Assembly (NCBI GenBank): GCA_017468115.1
Contig: JAFUJS010000038.1
Coordinates: 1-19,520, forward strand
DNA from: Clostridia bacterium
Lineage (GTDB): Bacteria > Bacillota_A > Clostridia > Oscillospirales > CAG-272
DNA length: 19,520 nt
Direction of reading: 5' to 3'
Notes under the pieces: generated by a model
Seen by the model: the letters and a program-made list of their open reading frames with translations, nothing else
Told to the model about the DNA's origin: nothing
Database searches by the model: none
Made by a program: the position numbers and the translations under genes
Part shown: in pieces, positions 5,149 through 12,246 of the stretch
Position numbering within the stretch: the first letter of the stretch is position 1
Layout of the letters: each line of letters opens with the position of its first letter

Positions 5149-6339
5149 ATGAAAGTTCTCGTTGTAAATGCGGGTAGCTCATCCCTTAAGTATCAGCTTT
5201 TTGATATGGACAGCGGAGAGGTTATAGCAAAGGGCTTGTGCGAGAGAATCGGCATTGACGGCTTTATTACTCACAAAAGACCCGGCAAGGAAAGCTACAA
5301 GAAGGACGCACCCCTTGGGGACCACAAGGCGGCTATCGAGCTTGTCCTTAAGCTTCTTTGCGACAAGGAGCTTGGTGTAATATCAAGCGTATCCGAAATC
5401 GGCGCAGTCGGACACAGAGTTGCCCACGGCGGAGAGAAGCTTCGCCAATCCAGCATCATAGAGGATGCGGAAATTGAATATCTTGAAAGCATAGTTGAAA
5501 TCAACCCCCTACACGGTCCGCCTGCAATAAGCGGAATCAAGGCGTGCAAAAGCGTTATGCCAAATATAAAGCACGTGGGCGTGTTTGATACCTCATATTA
5601 CTCAACCATTGAGGAAAAGGCGTATATCTACCCAATTCCTTATGAGCTTTATGAGAAGTATAAAATCCGCCGCTACGGCTTTCACGGCACGTCTCACAGA
5701 TTTGTTTGCCAAAAGGCAATGGATATGCTGGGAAATAAGGACGCAAGGGTTATTACCTGCCACCTTGGCAACGGCTCGTCCATAACAGCCAGCATAGGCG
5801 GCAAGGCGGTTGACACCTCAATGGGCTTTACCCCGCAGGAGGGCGTTCCTATGGGAACACGAAGCGGCTCGGTAGACCCAACAGTTGTTACTTATATAAT
5901 GAAAAAGGAAGGAATTACAGCCGACGAGGCTGAAAGGCTTCTTAATTCAAAATCCGGACTCCTTGGAGTTTCGGGAGTTTCAAGCGACTGCCGTGATGTG
6001 CTTGAGGCACAAAACCAAGGCAACAAGCGCGCAGGCTTGGCAATGGACATTTTAATCCACTACATTAAAAAGATTATAGGCTCCTACATTGCCGAAATGA
6101 ACGGCGTTGATGCGTTGGTATTTACCGCAGGCATCGGCGAAAACGACGGAATTGTAAGAGATCTTATATGCAGAGATATGTCTTATCTCGGAATTGAAAT
6201 TGACAACGATATCAATCTGAGCCTACCGAGAGGAACACAGGCAGATATTACCAAGGCAGGCGCTAAGGTAAAAACACTTGTAATCCCAACAGACGAGGAG
6301 TATATGATTGCCCTCGACACATACAGGCTCACCAAATAA
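5149..6339 (+). CDS. ackA: Acetate/propionate kinase
   Basis: A 396-residue member of the acetate kinase family of normal length. NAGSSSLKYQLFD (7-19) is the first family signature; GHRVAHGGEK, FDTSYYSTI, RRYGFHGTSHRFV, HLGNGSSITAS and FTAGIGENDG are further active-site and nucleotide-binding motifs in the expected order. It converts acyl-phosphate plus ADP to carboxylate plus ATP. In this operon the substrate is probably the propionyl-phosphate from PduL, so it would be the energy-conserving step. No terminal amphipathic targeting helix is seen, so a cytosolic location is likely. The ATG follows AAGGAGAGG and lies 11 nt after the regulator stop. A dedicated PduW-type role versus general acetate kinase cannot be separated from sequence alone. 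Confidence 0.93.
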   Translation: MKVLVVNAGSSSLKYQLFDMDSGEVIAKGLCERIGIDGFITHKRPGKESYKKDAPLGDHKAAIELVLKLLCDKELGVISSVSEIGAVGHRVAHGGEKLRQSSIIEDAEIEYLESIVEINPLHGPPAISGIKACKSVMPNIKHVGVFDTSYYSTIEEKAYIYPIPYELYEKYKIRRYGFHGTSHRFVCQKAMDMLGNKDARVITCHLGNGSSITASIGGKAVDTSMGFTPQEGVPMGTRSGSVDPTVVTYIMKKEGITADEAERLLNSKSGLLGVSGVSSDCRDVLEAQNQGNKRAGLAMDILIHYIKKIIGSYIAEMNGVDALVFTAGIGENDGIVRDLICRDMSYLGIEIDNDINLSLPRGTQADITKAGAKVKTLVIPTDEEYMIALDTYRLTK

Positions 6340-6382
6340 TGCTTATAAAAAATTTATATATAAACCGAAAGGAAAAAAGAAA

Positions 6383-7132
6383 ATGAAATCAGCTTACGAA
6401 ATCAAAAAGGAAATCTGTGAAGTAGGTCACGCACTTTACAACCTCGGCTTTGTTGCCGCAAACGACGGTAATATCTCCGTTAAGGTTTCAGAAAACGAGT
6501 TTTACTGCACACCAACAGGCGTATCAAAGGGCGCTCTTACCCCTGATATGATTATTAAGGTTGACAGAAACGGAAAGAAGCTTGAGGGCAAGCTTAACCC
6601 ATCATCCGAAATCAAAATGCACATGCGTGTTTATGAAAAGCGTCCTGACGTTAACGCAGTAGTTCACGCACATCCACCGATTGCTACCGCATTTACAATT
6701 GCAGGCATCGACCTTGACCAGTACATTCTTCCAGAGGCGGTTCTTACAATCGGCGAGGTTCCAACCTGCGCATACGGAACTCCTTCAACAATGGAAATTC
6801 CTGACTCACTTGAGCCATACATCGAAAACCACGACGCATTCCTTCTTCAGAACCACGGCGCATTGACAGTAGGCTTCAGCCTCCAAAAGGCAATGTTCGT
6901 TATGGAAGAGGTTGAGTTCAATGCAAAGATTTGTAAGTACGCTATGGAGCTTGGCGCAGTTCACGAAATTCCAAACGACCAGCTAAAGAAGCTTATGGAC
7001 CTTCGTAAGAAGATGAACATCCCTGGCCGTCACCCCGGTATCGACTACGGCGAGGATGAGTGCAAGTGCGAGGCAAACGAGGACCTTGTAAACGAAATCA
7101 CACGCAGAGTTATAGCTGCTCTCGGAAAGTAA
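6383..7132 (+). CDS. fucA: Class II aldolase, fuculose/rhamnulose-1-phosphate type, with C-terminal targeting helix
   Basis: 249 residues from ATG 6383, preceded by a GAAAGGA ribosome site; an in-frame ATG at 6308 lies inside ackA and is rejected. AANDGNIS (26-33), catalytic Glu76, and zinc ligands His95, His97 and His158 match the FucA layout (Glu73, His92, His94, His155 in E. coli). The enzyme cleaves L-fuculose-1-phosphate, or a close relative, to DHAP and L-lactaldehyde. Residues 232-249 (NEDLVNEITRRVIAALGK) lie after a charged linker and form an amphipathic helix like BMC encapsulation peptides, so cleavage probably occurs inside the shell. An aldolase in the operon is the hallmark of GRM5-type loci. 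Fuculose versus rhamnulose preference is not decided. Confidence 0.88.
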   Translation: MKSAYEIKKEICEVGHALYNLGFVAANDGNISVKVSENEFYCTPTGVSKGALTPDMIIKVDRNGKKLEGKLNPSSEIKMHMRVYEKRPDVNAVVHAHPPIATAFTIAGIDLDQYILPEAVLTIGEVPTCAYGTPSTMEIPDSLEPYIENHDAFLLQNHGALTVGFSLQKAMFVMEEVEFNAKICKYAMELGAVHEIPNDQLKKLMDLRKKMNIPGRHPGIDYGEDECKCEANEDLVNEITRRVIAALGK

Positions 7133-7172
7133 TTCTCCAAAAGCTAAAAAATAAAGCGAAAGGAGAGAAATA

Positions 7173-8630
7173 ATGGCTATAAATTGGACAGAGGCGCAAA
7201 TTGAAGAAATTGTTGCCTCGGTTATGAAAAGTCTTAAGCAAGAGGCGCCAGCTGCAAAAAATCAATACGACGGCGCAGGCTACAATGGCAAAAAATATAT
7301 CGGCGTTTATGACGATATGAAGGATGCTATTGATGCCGCCGAGGCGGGCTACAAGGCAATTCGTGCTATGACTCTTGAGGAAAGAGAAAGAGTTATTTCC
7401 GCAGTGCGAGACCTTTGCCGCAAGGAAGCGCCTGTGATGGCAAGCCTTGGTGTTAGCGAAACCAAAATGGGCAGAGTTGACCACAAGACCGCCAAGCACA
7501 TTCTTGTTGCCGATAAAACTCCGGGAACATCAGATATTGTAGCGCAGGTAAAAACAGGCGACCTGGGACTTACTCTTACCGAAATGGCTCCCTTTGGAGT
7601 TGTTGGAAGCATAACCCCAAGCACAAACCCATCTGAAACGGTTATTTGTAACAGTATAGGAATGATAGCGGCAGGCAACGGTGTTGTATTCAACCCCCAC
7701 CCCAATGCTATTGCAACCTCTAACTATGCAATAGACCTTGTCAACCGAGCAAGCCAAATGGCAGGCGGACCACGAGTTCTTGTTTCATCTGTTGTAAAGC
7801 CAACCCTTGACACAGCGGACGTTATGTATAAGGATGCAAGAATCAGACTTCTTGTTTGTACCGGCGGACCGGGCGTTGTTAAGAGCGTTCTTTCAAGCGG
7901 AAAGAAGGCAATCGGCGCAGGCGCAGGAAACCCACCTGTTATTGTTGACGACACGGCTGATATAAGAAAGGCAGGCAAGGACATTATCGACGGCTGTACC
8001 TTCGATAACAATCTTCCTTGTATTGCCGAAAAAGAGGTATTCGCCTTTGCTAACATAGCAGACGAGCTTATTGATGCTATGAAGGAAAGCGGCGCATATC
8101 TGATAACCAAGGAGCAGGCTGACCAGCTTGCCAAGGTGGTTCTTGTTGACAAAAAGAACCCGAAAACAGGCATAATTTCCAAGGTAATCAACCGTGATTG
8201 CGTTGGTAGAGATGCCAAGGTGCTGCTTGCAAAAATCGGAATTGAGGCTTGCGACAAAATCCGTTGCATTATATGCGAAACCGATTTTAATCACGAATTT
8301 GTTCAAGAGGAGCTTATGATGCCTATTCTCCCAATAGTAAGGGTTAAGAATATCGACGAGGCAATTGACCTTGCCGTTAAGGCAGAGCACGGCAACCGCC
8401 ACACAGCTCATATGCACTCCAAAAACATTGACAATCTTACAAGATTTGCCAGAGCAGTTGAGACCACTATTTTCGTAAAGAACGCTCCATCCTTTGCCGG
8501 CATCGGCTTTGGCGGAGAGGGACACACTACCTTTACAATAGCAGGCCCCACAGGCGAGGGCATTACAAGCGCAAGAAGCTTTACAAGACAACGCCGCTGC
8601 GTTCTTGCGGAAAGCTTTAGAATAATTTAA
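7173..8630 (+). CDS. pduP: CoA-acylating propionaldehyde dehydrogenase, PduP-like
   Basis: A 485-residue aldehyde dehydrogenase of the PduP/EutE class. It converts propionaldehyde, CoA and NAD+ to propionyl-CoA and NADH. The catalytic cysteine is Cys283 in FDNNLPCIAEKEV, and ITPSTNPSET (147-156) is the characteristic nucleotide/CoA-binding region. Residues 5-22 (WTEAQIEEIVASVMKSLK) followed by an Ala-rich linker form an N-terminal encapsulation peptide, which places it in the microcompartment lumen. The ATG follows AAAGGAGAG at good spacing, 40 nt after the aldolase. PduP works with PduL, which recycles CoA inside the shell. The length fits the family. Confidence 0.93.
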   Translation: MAINWTEAQIEEIVASVMKSLKQEAPAAKNQYDGAGYNGKKYIGVYDDMKDAIDAAEAGYKAIRAMTLEERERVISAVRDLCRKEAPVMASLGVSETKMGRVDHKTAKHILVADKTPGTSDIVAQVKTGDLGLTLTEMAPFGVVGSITPSTNPSETVICNSIGMIAAGNGVVFNPHPNAIATSNYAIDLVNRASQMAGGPRVLVSSVVKPTLDTADVMYKDARIRLLVCTGGPGVVKSVLSSGKKAIGAGAGNPPVIVDDTADIRKAGKDIIDGCTFDNNLPCIAEKEVFAFANIADELIDAMKESGAYLITKEQADQLAKVVLVDKKNPKTGIISKVINRDCVGRDAKVLLAKIGIEACDKIRCIICETDFNHEFVQEELMMPILPIVRVKNIDEAIDLAVKAEHGNRHTAHMHSKNIDNLTRFARAVETTIFVKNAPSFAGIGFGGEGHTTFTIAGPTGEGITSARSFTRQRRCVLAESFRII

Positions 8631-8648
8631 TTTCATGCAAATTTATGT

Positions 8649-8679
8649 AAGGGGTCGGGAGTTTTCCCTCTCTCCCTTT
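8649..8679 (+). other. Imperfect intercistronic hairpin
   Basis: The 69-nt gap between pduP and the zinc dehydrogenase gene contains AAGGG (8649-8653) that can pair with CCCTT (8674-8678), with a G-rich/C-rich inner part. No T-tract follows. It may be a mild RNA-processing or attenuation element; evidence is weak. Confidence 0.3.
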
Positions 8680-8699
8680 GCTAAGAAAGGAAAACAGAA

Positions 8700-9896
8700 A
8701 TGAATATTTCATCATCACAGGTAGAGAGCATTGTCCGCAAGATTCTGGGCGAGATAAACACTCCAAGCGCCAATAGCGGGAAGGTTCCTGCTACTGCTAA
8801 GGTAGCAATGCTTACAGCTCCTAAGAAAATCGAGGTTAAGGAATTTCCGATTCCACCCGTTGGCGACAACGATATTCTCGTTAAGGTAGAGGGCTGCGGC
8901 GTTTGCGGAACAGACGTGCACGAGTGGAAGGGCGACCCATTTGGAATCATTCCTGTAACTCTCGGCCACGAGGGAACAGGCGAAATCGTTGCTCTCGGTA
9001 AAAACATAAAGGCTGATACCGCAGGAAACCCAATCAAGGTTGGCGACAAGATAGTTACCTCTGTTATCAGCTGTGGCGAATGCTTTGTTTGCCGCAATAA
9101 GCCTGCAAATACCAACCTTTGCGATAAGCAGGGAGTATTCGGACTTATTCCCCACAGCGACAAAAATCCTTTAACCGGTTGGTTCGCCTCACACTTGCTC
9201 ATCAGCGGCAAGGGCTCTACATATTTCGTTGTAAACGACCTTGACCTGAAGGAAAGAATGCTCCTTGAGCTTGCTTGCGTTTGCGTGCATGCACTCAAAA
9301 GAGCAAACACAACAGGCTTAATCAACTTTAACTCAAAGGTGCTGGTTCAAGGACTTGGTCCTGTTGGTCTTGTTATGATAAGCGTGCTTCGTGCGGCAGG
9401 TGTAAACCACATTGTTGCTATTGACGGCACACCGAAAAGACTTGAAATGGCAAAGAGGCTGGGCGCAAAGACTGTTATCAGCTTCAAGGAAATTACCTCT
9501 CTTGAGGAAAGAGTTAGCCTTGTTAAGAGCGTATGCAATGGCGTAGGCGTTGACTTTGCTTTCCAATGCACAGGCGCACCTATGGCGGCAAAGGACATTT
9601 ACGAATACATCCGTCGTGGCGGCGGAATGTGCGAAATGGGCTTCTTCGTAAACAACGGAGAGTACACAGTAAATCCACACTTTGCTATGTGTAACAAGGA
9701 AATTTCCATAGTTGGCTCCTGGGATTACAGCGCAGACGACTATCCAACAACTATGGCATTCCTTCGCCAAGCAAGAGAAATGAACATTCCAATTAAGGAG
9801 CTTATTACTCATACATTCCCTCTCGACCAGCTTAATGAGGCGATGGAGGTTAATGTTGCTCAAGCAGGCATTAAGATTTGCTACGTTAACGAGTAA
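8700..9896 (+). CDS. Zinc-dependent medium-chain alcohol dehydrogenase with encapsulation peptide
   Basis: A 398-residue MDR-superfamily dehydrogenase. Residues 4-19 (SSSQVESIVRKILGEI) and a Ser/Ala-rich linker form an N-terminal encapsulation peptide. Catalytic zinc ligands are visible as Cys69 in GCGVCGTD and His90 in GHEGTGE. Structural zinc cysteines are Cys125, 128, 131 and 141, with a slightly wide last gap. QGLGPVG (217-223) is the Rossmann NAD(P)-binding motif. Inside a propanediol BMC it could reduce lactaldehyde to 1,2-propanediol or propionaldehyde to propanol; the PduQ-like enzyme outside the operon may take the other reaction. It is not the usual PduQ type, and substrate assignment is inference. 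RBS AAAGGAAA precedes the ATG. Confidence 0.85.
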   Translation: MNISSSQVESIVRKILGEINTPSANSGKVPATAKVAMLTAPKKIEVKEFPIPPVGDNDILVKVEGCGVCGTDVHEWKGDPFGIIPVTLGHEGTGEIVALGKNIKADTAGNPIKVGDKIVTSVISCGECFVCRNKPANTNLCDKQGVFGLIPHSDKNPLTGWFASHLLISGKGSTYFVVNDLDLKERMLLELACVCVHALKRANTTGLINFNSKVLVQGLGPVGLVMISVLRAAGVNHIVAIDGTPKRLEMAKRLGAKTVISFKEITSLEERVSLVKSVCNGVGVDFAFQCTGAPMAAKDIYEYIRRGGGMCEMGFFVNNGEYTVNPHFAMCNKEISIVGSWDYSADDYPTTMAFLRQAREMNIPIKELITHTFPLDQLNEAMEVNVAQAGIKICYVNE

Positions 9897-9918
9897 TTAA
9901 GCAAAGGGGTTATCTGAT

Positions 9919-10236
9919 ATGGCTCTTGGAATGATAGAGGTCTATGGCTTTGCTACCGCAATCGTTGTTGCCGACGCTATGGCAAAGGCGGCAGACGTAA
10001 GCGTGGTTGCCATTGACAAAAACAAGCCTGCAGGGGGCGACTCTGCCAGAGTTCCCTTGGTTATGGCTATAAAAATTGAAGGCTCCGCCTCGGCAGTTGA
10101 ATCAGCCATTATGGTTGGTAAAAAAGAGGCAGAAAAAAGAGAATTGTACATCACTCACAGAGTGATTGCAAGACAGAGCGAGGACATTGAGTGGTTTGCA
10201 CACCTGTCTGCGCTCGGTAAGGATAAATTAAGATAA
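9919..10236 (+). CDS. BMC-H shell protein with atypical pore loop
   Basis: A 105-residue single Pf00936-type BMC domain. [25 protein letters not shown] is the usual opening helix-strand arrangement (given here as family context), and [12 protein letters not shown] near the end is a typical last strand and helix. BMC-H proteins form hexamers that tile the shell facets. The segment after the second strand, where PduA/J types carry KIGSG at the pore, is replaced by a longer [13 protein letters not shown] (35-47), so its pore should differ in size and charge. A basic tail (GKDKLR) ends the protein. It is the first of four consecutive BMC-H genes; RBS AAAGGGG lies about 10 nt before the ATG. Confidence 0.88.
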   Translation: MALGMIEVYGFATAIVVADAMAKAADVSVVAIDKNKPAGGDSARVPLVMAIKIEGSASAVESAIMVGKKEAEKRELYITHRVIARQSEDIEWFAHLSALGKDKLR

Positions 10237-10262
10237 TAATTTTTGAAAAGGAGAATAAAACA

Positions 10263-10538
10263 ATGATGGAAGCACTCGGAATGGTAGAAACAAGAGGTCT
10301 TGTAGCAGCAATTGAGGCAGCTGATGCTATGGTAAAGGCAGCAAACGTTGTTCTTGTTGGCAGCGAAAAGATTGGCTCAGGACTTGTAAGCGTTATGGTT
10401 CGTGGCGACGTTGGTGCAGTTAAGGCTGCAGTAGAGGCTGGTTCAGCAGCTGCAACATCTCTTGGCGAGGTAATTGCTACTCACGTAATCCCAAGACCAC
10501 ACGCAGACGTTGAAAAGCTTCTTCCTATTATAAAATAA
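10263..10538 (+). CDS. BMC-H major shell protein (PduA/J-like), copy A
   Basis: 91 residues with a canonical BMC-H fold: [19 protein letters not shown], pore motif EKIGSG (about 36-41), and [14 protein letters not shown] at the end. Two adjacent ATGs (10263, 10266) are possible; 10263 is 9 nt after GGAG, while the paralogue at 10906 begins at the equivalent of the second. From 10266 the protein differs from the 10906 copy by a single residue (PIIK versus PSIK at the end), and the genes by roughly 14 of 273 bases, with a long identical 3' block. This suggests recent duplication or gene conversion and a high demand for this subunit. It is probably a main facet hexamer. Confidence 0.93.
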   Translation: MMEALGMVETRGLVAAIEAADAMVKAANVVLVGSEKIGSGLVSVMVRGDVGAVKAAVEAGSAAATSLGEVIATHVIPRPHADVEKLLPIIK

Positions 10539-10553
10539 TTGTAGGTTTATAAT

Positions 10554-10826
10554 ATGAAGGCAATAGCGTTACTTGAGGTACAGGCGATGGTAGCCGCAAT
10601 TACAGGACTTGACGCTATGGTAAAGACAGCCGATGTAAGGCTGATTCATGTGGAAAAGCGCCTTGGCGGCAGGCTGGTAACAGTTGTCGTTGAAGGCGAG
10701 GTTTCCGCAGTAAGAGCTGCCCTCGAGGCAGGCGCACAGGCGGCTAGCGAGGTAGGCAACGTTAAGTGCTGTGAGGTTATAGCACGCCCACATCCTGATG
10801 TTATGAAATTTCTGACAACAGGCTAA
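10554..10826 (+). CDS. BMC-H shell protein, divergent paralogue
   Basis: 90 residues, one BMC domain: IALLEVQAMVAAITGLDAM at the N-terminus, EKRLGGR at the pore position and EVIARPHPDVMKFL near the C-terminus. The pore loop has extra arginines and a GG in place of KIGSG, so substrate selectivity may differ from the neighbouring copies. It lies only 15 nt after copy A and is flanked by the near-identical copies A and B, so it was either captured between them or left after a duplication. The ribosome site before ATG 10554 is weak (GTAGG), so translation may be lower than for its neighbours. Confidence 0.9.
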   Translation: MKAIALLEVQAMVAAITGLDAMVKTADVRLIHVEKRLGGRLVTVVVEGEVSAVRAALEAGAQAASEVGNVKCCEVIARPHPDVMKFLTTG

Positions 10827-10905
10827 TTACGATTTTTAGGGCACCGAGCCTTAAAATATAACAAAAGCAAAAAATAAAAAATAAATCTTATAGGAGGATT
10901 GAAAA

Positions 10906-11178
10906 ATGGAAGCACTCGGAATGGTAGAAACAAGAGGTCTTGTAGCAGCAATCGAGGCAGCAGATGCTATGGTAAAGGCAGCAAATGTTGTTCTTGTTGG
11001 CAGCGAAAAGATTGGTAGCGGACTTGTAAGCGTTATGGTTCGTGGCGATGTTGGTGCAGTTAAGGCTGCAGTAGAGGCTGGTTCAGCAGCTGCAACATCT
11101 CTTGGCGAGGTAATTGCTACTCACGTAATCCCAAGACCACACGCAGACGTTGAAAAGCTTCTCCCATCTATTAAGTAA
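10906..11178 (+). CDS. BMC-H major shell protein (PduA/J-like), copy B
   Basis: 90 residues, almost identical to the product of the gene at 10263 (one substitution near the C-terminus). It has the same EKIGSG pore motif and [12 protein letters not shown] end. Its own strong ribosome site AGGAGG sits 8 nt before the ATG, behind a 79-nt AT-rich gap that shows no hairpin or promoter. Two near-identical copies of the main hexamer, both well translated, fit its expected high copy number in the shell. The pair could be used for homologous recombination that would delete the gene between them. Confidence 0.93.
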   Translation: MEALGMVETRGLVAAIEAADAMVKAANVVLVGSEKIGSGLVSVMVRGDVGAVKAAVEAGSAAATSLGEVIATHVIPRPHADVEKLLPSIK

Positions 11179-11200
11179 TTTTAGTAGACGACAGGTTTTT

Positions 11201-11235
11201 CAGTACCCAAGGGGCTTTTGCCCTTTGGGGTACTG
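11201..11235 (+). other. Strong intercistronic hairpin without a U-tract
   Basis: CAGTACCC (11201-11208) pairs with GGGTACTG (11228-11235), and AAGGGGC (11209-11215) pairs with GCCCTTT (11220-11226). This makes a stem of about 15 bp with one bulge and a TTTT loop. No run of T residues follows, so it is unlikely to be a classical terminator. It sits between the abundant shell genes and pduL and could stabilise the upstream mRNA 3' end after processing, or reduce downstream expression. Confidence 0.7.
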
Positions 11236-11301
11236 CAAAAGTGCTTAATAGCCTTGAGCGTTTTTGCAGTAGTACAGAAGAATATATGAAAGGATAAGAA
11301 A

Positions 11302-11958
11302 ATGGATATTTCAAAGGAACAGATAGCAGAGCTTGTAAAGCGCGCGCTTCTTGAAATAAATAGCGAGGGTAAGAGCGACGGCAGGGAAACAAAGGTCCCA
11401 ATCGGTGTGTCCAACAGACACATTCACCTGTGCCAGGCTGACCTTGAAACCCTTTTTGGCAAGGGCTATGAGCTAACCCCCATAAAGGATTTGTCCCAGC
11501 CGGGGCAGTATGCCTGCAAGGAGCAGCTGACCATTATAGGGTCATCAATGCGTCCCATCGAAAATGTAAGGGTTTTAGGCCCCATAAGAAAAGCATCACA
11601 GGTTGAAATATCTATGACCGATTCCTATACATTAAGGGTAAAGCCGCCTGTGCGTGAGTCGGGCAATATAAAGGGCTCTGCCCCCATTACAATAATTGGT
11701 CCCAAGGGCATAGTTCAGCTAAGCGAGGGCTGTATAATTGCAAACAGGCACATACATATGTCGCCAAGCGAGGCACTGGACTTCGGTCTTAAGGATGGCG
11801 ACTACGTTGACGTTGACGTTGAGGGCAAGAGAAGAACAAGATGGCTTGACGTTCAGGTCAGGGTTCACAAGGATTTCCGCCTTGAGATGCACGTTGACAC
11901 GGACGATGCAAACTCTGCAGGAATCGGCAACGGATTTATAGTAACGATTGTAAAATAA
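11302..11958 (+). CDS. pduL: Phosphate propanoyltransferase, PduL
   Basis: 218 residues. It exchanges CoA for phosphate on propionyl-CoA, giving propionyl-phosphate and free CoA inside the organelle. Two tandem PduL half-domains are visible through the zinc-binding repeats SNRHIHLC (37-44; His40, His42) and ANRHIHMSPSEA (147-158; His150, His152), with a third site near LEMHVDTDDANSAGIG (His197). Residues 4-19 (SKEQIAELVKRALLEI) form an N-terminal encapsulation peptide, followed by a short polar linker. Start ATG 11302 follows AAAGGA. It supplies the kinase encoded at 5149 and closes the CoA cycle with PduP. Confidence 0.95.
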   Translation: MDISKEQIAELVKRALLEINSEGKSDGRETKVPIGVSNRHIHLCQADLETLFGKGYELTPIKDLSQPGQYACKEQLTIIGSSMRPIENVRVLGPIRKASQVEISMTDSYTLRVKPPVRESGNIKGSAPITIIGPKGIVQLSEGCIIANRHIHMSPSEALDFGLKDGDYVDVDVEGKRRTRWLDVQVRVHKDFRLEMHVDTDDANSAGIGNGFIVTIVK

Positions 11959-11973
11959 AGTGAGGATATAAAA

Positions 11974-12222
11974 ATGTTAAAGGGTATTATCAGAGGAACA
12001 ATAGTTTCCACAAGAAAGCAGGACTCCTTGGTTGGTAGCAAGTTTATGGAGGTTCAGCTAATCAAAAACGGCAAATGCACAGACGAATATATAATAGCAA
12101 TTGATTCAGTAGGAGCAGGCGTGGGCGAAACCGTGCTTATCACCGTGGGTAGCTCTGCAAGGCTTGCGCTTCATAACACAAGCTGTCCTGCTGATGCAGT
12201 TATTGTAGGTATTGTTGACTAA
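11974..12222 (+). CDS. pduN: BMC-P pentameric vertex protein (EutN/CcmL/PduN family)
   Basis: 82 residues, the usual size for the family. It begins with KGIIRGTIVSTRKQDSLVG and contains SVGAGVGETVLITVGSSAR, the glycine-rich segment characteristic of EutN/CcmL proteins, and ends VDAVIVGIVD-like (PADAVIVGIVD). Pentamers of this protein cap the vertices of the polyhedral shell and close it. It is the only BMC-P in the operon. It starts 15 nt after pduL with a weak GAGG-type ribosome site, consistent with a low copy requirement. Confidence 0.95.
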   Translation: MLKGIIRGTIVSTRKQDSLVGSKFMEVQLIKNGKCTDEYIIAIDSVGAGVGETVLITVGSSARLALHNTSCPADAVIVGIVD

Positions 12223-12246
12223 TAAATCGGTTTAGGCAGGTAAAAA

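Noticed and set aside
6308..6382. Upstream in-frame ATG for the aldolase
   Set aside because: It lies inside ackA, has no ribosome site, and would add 25 residues absent from the family; ATG 6383 has a GAAAGGA site.
7724..8636. Long minus-strand open frames (up to 247 codons) opposite pduP
   Set aside because: They lie entirely antisense to a well-conserved pduP, lack ribosome sites and recognisable domains, and reflect codon bias of the sense gene. The same holds for minus-strand frames under the zinc dehydrogenase, pduS and the MFS gene.
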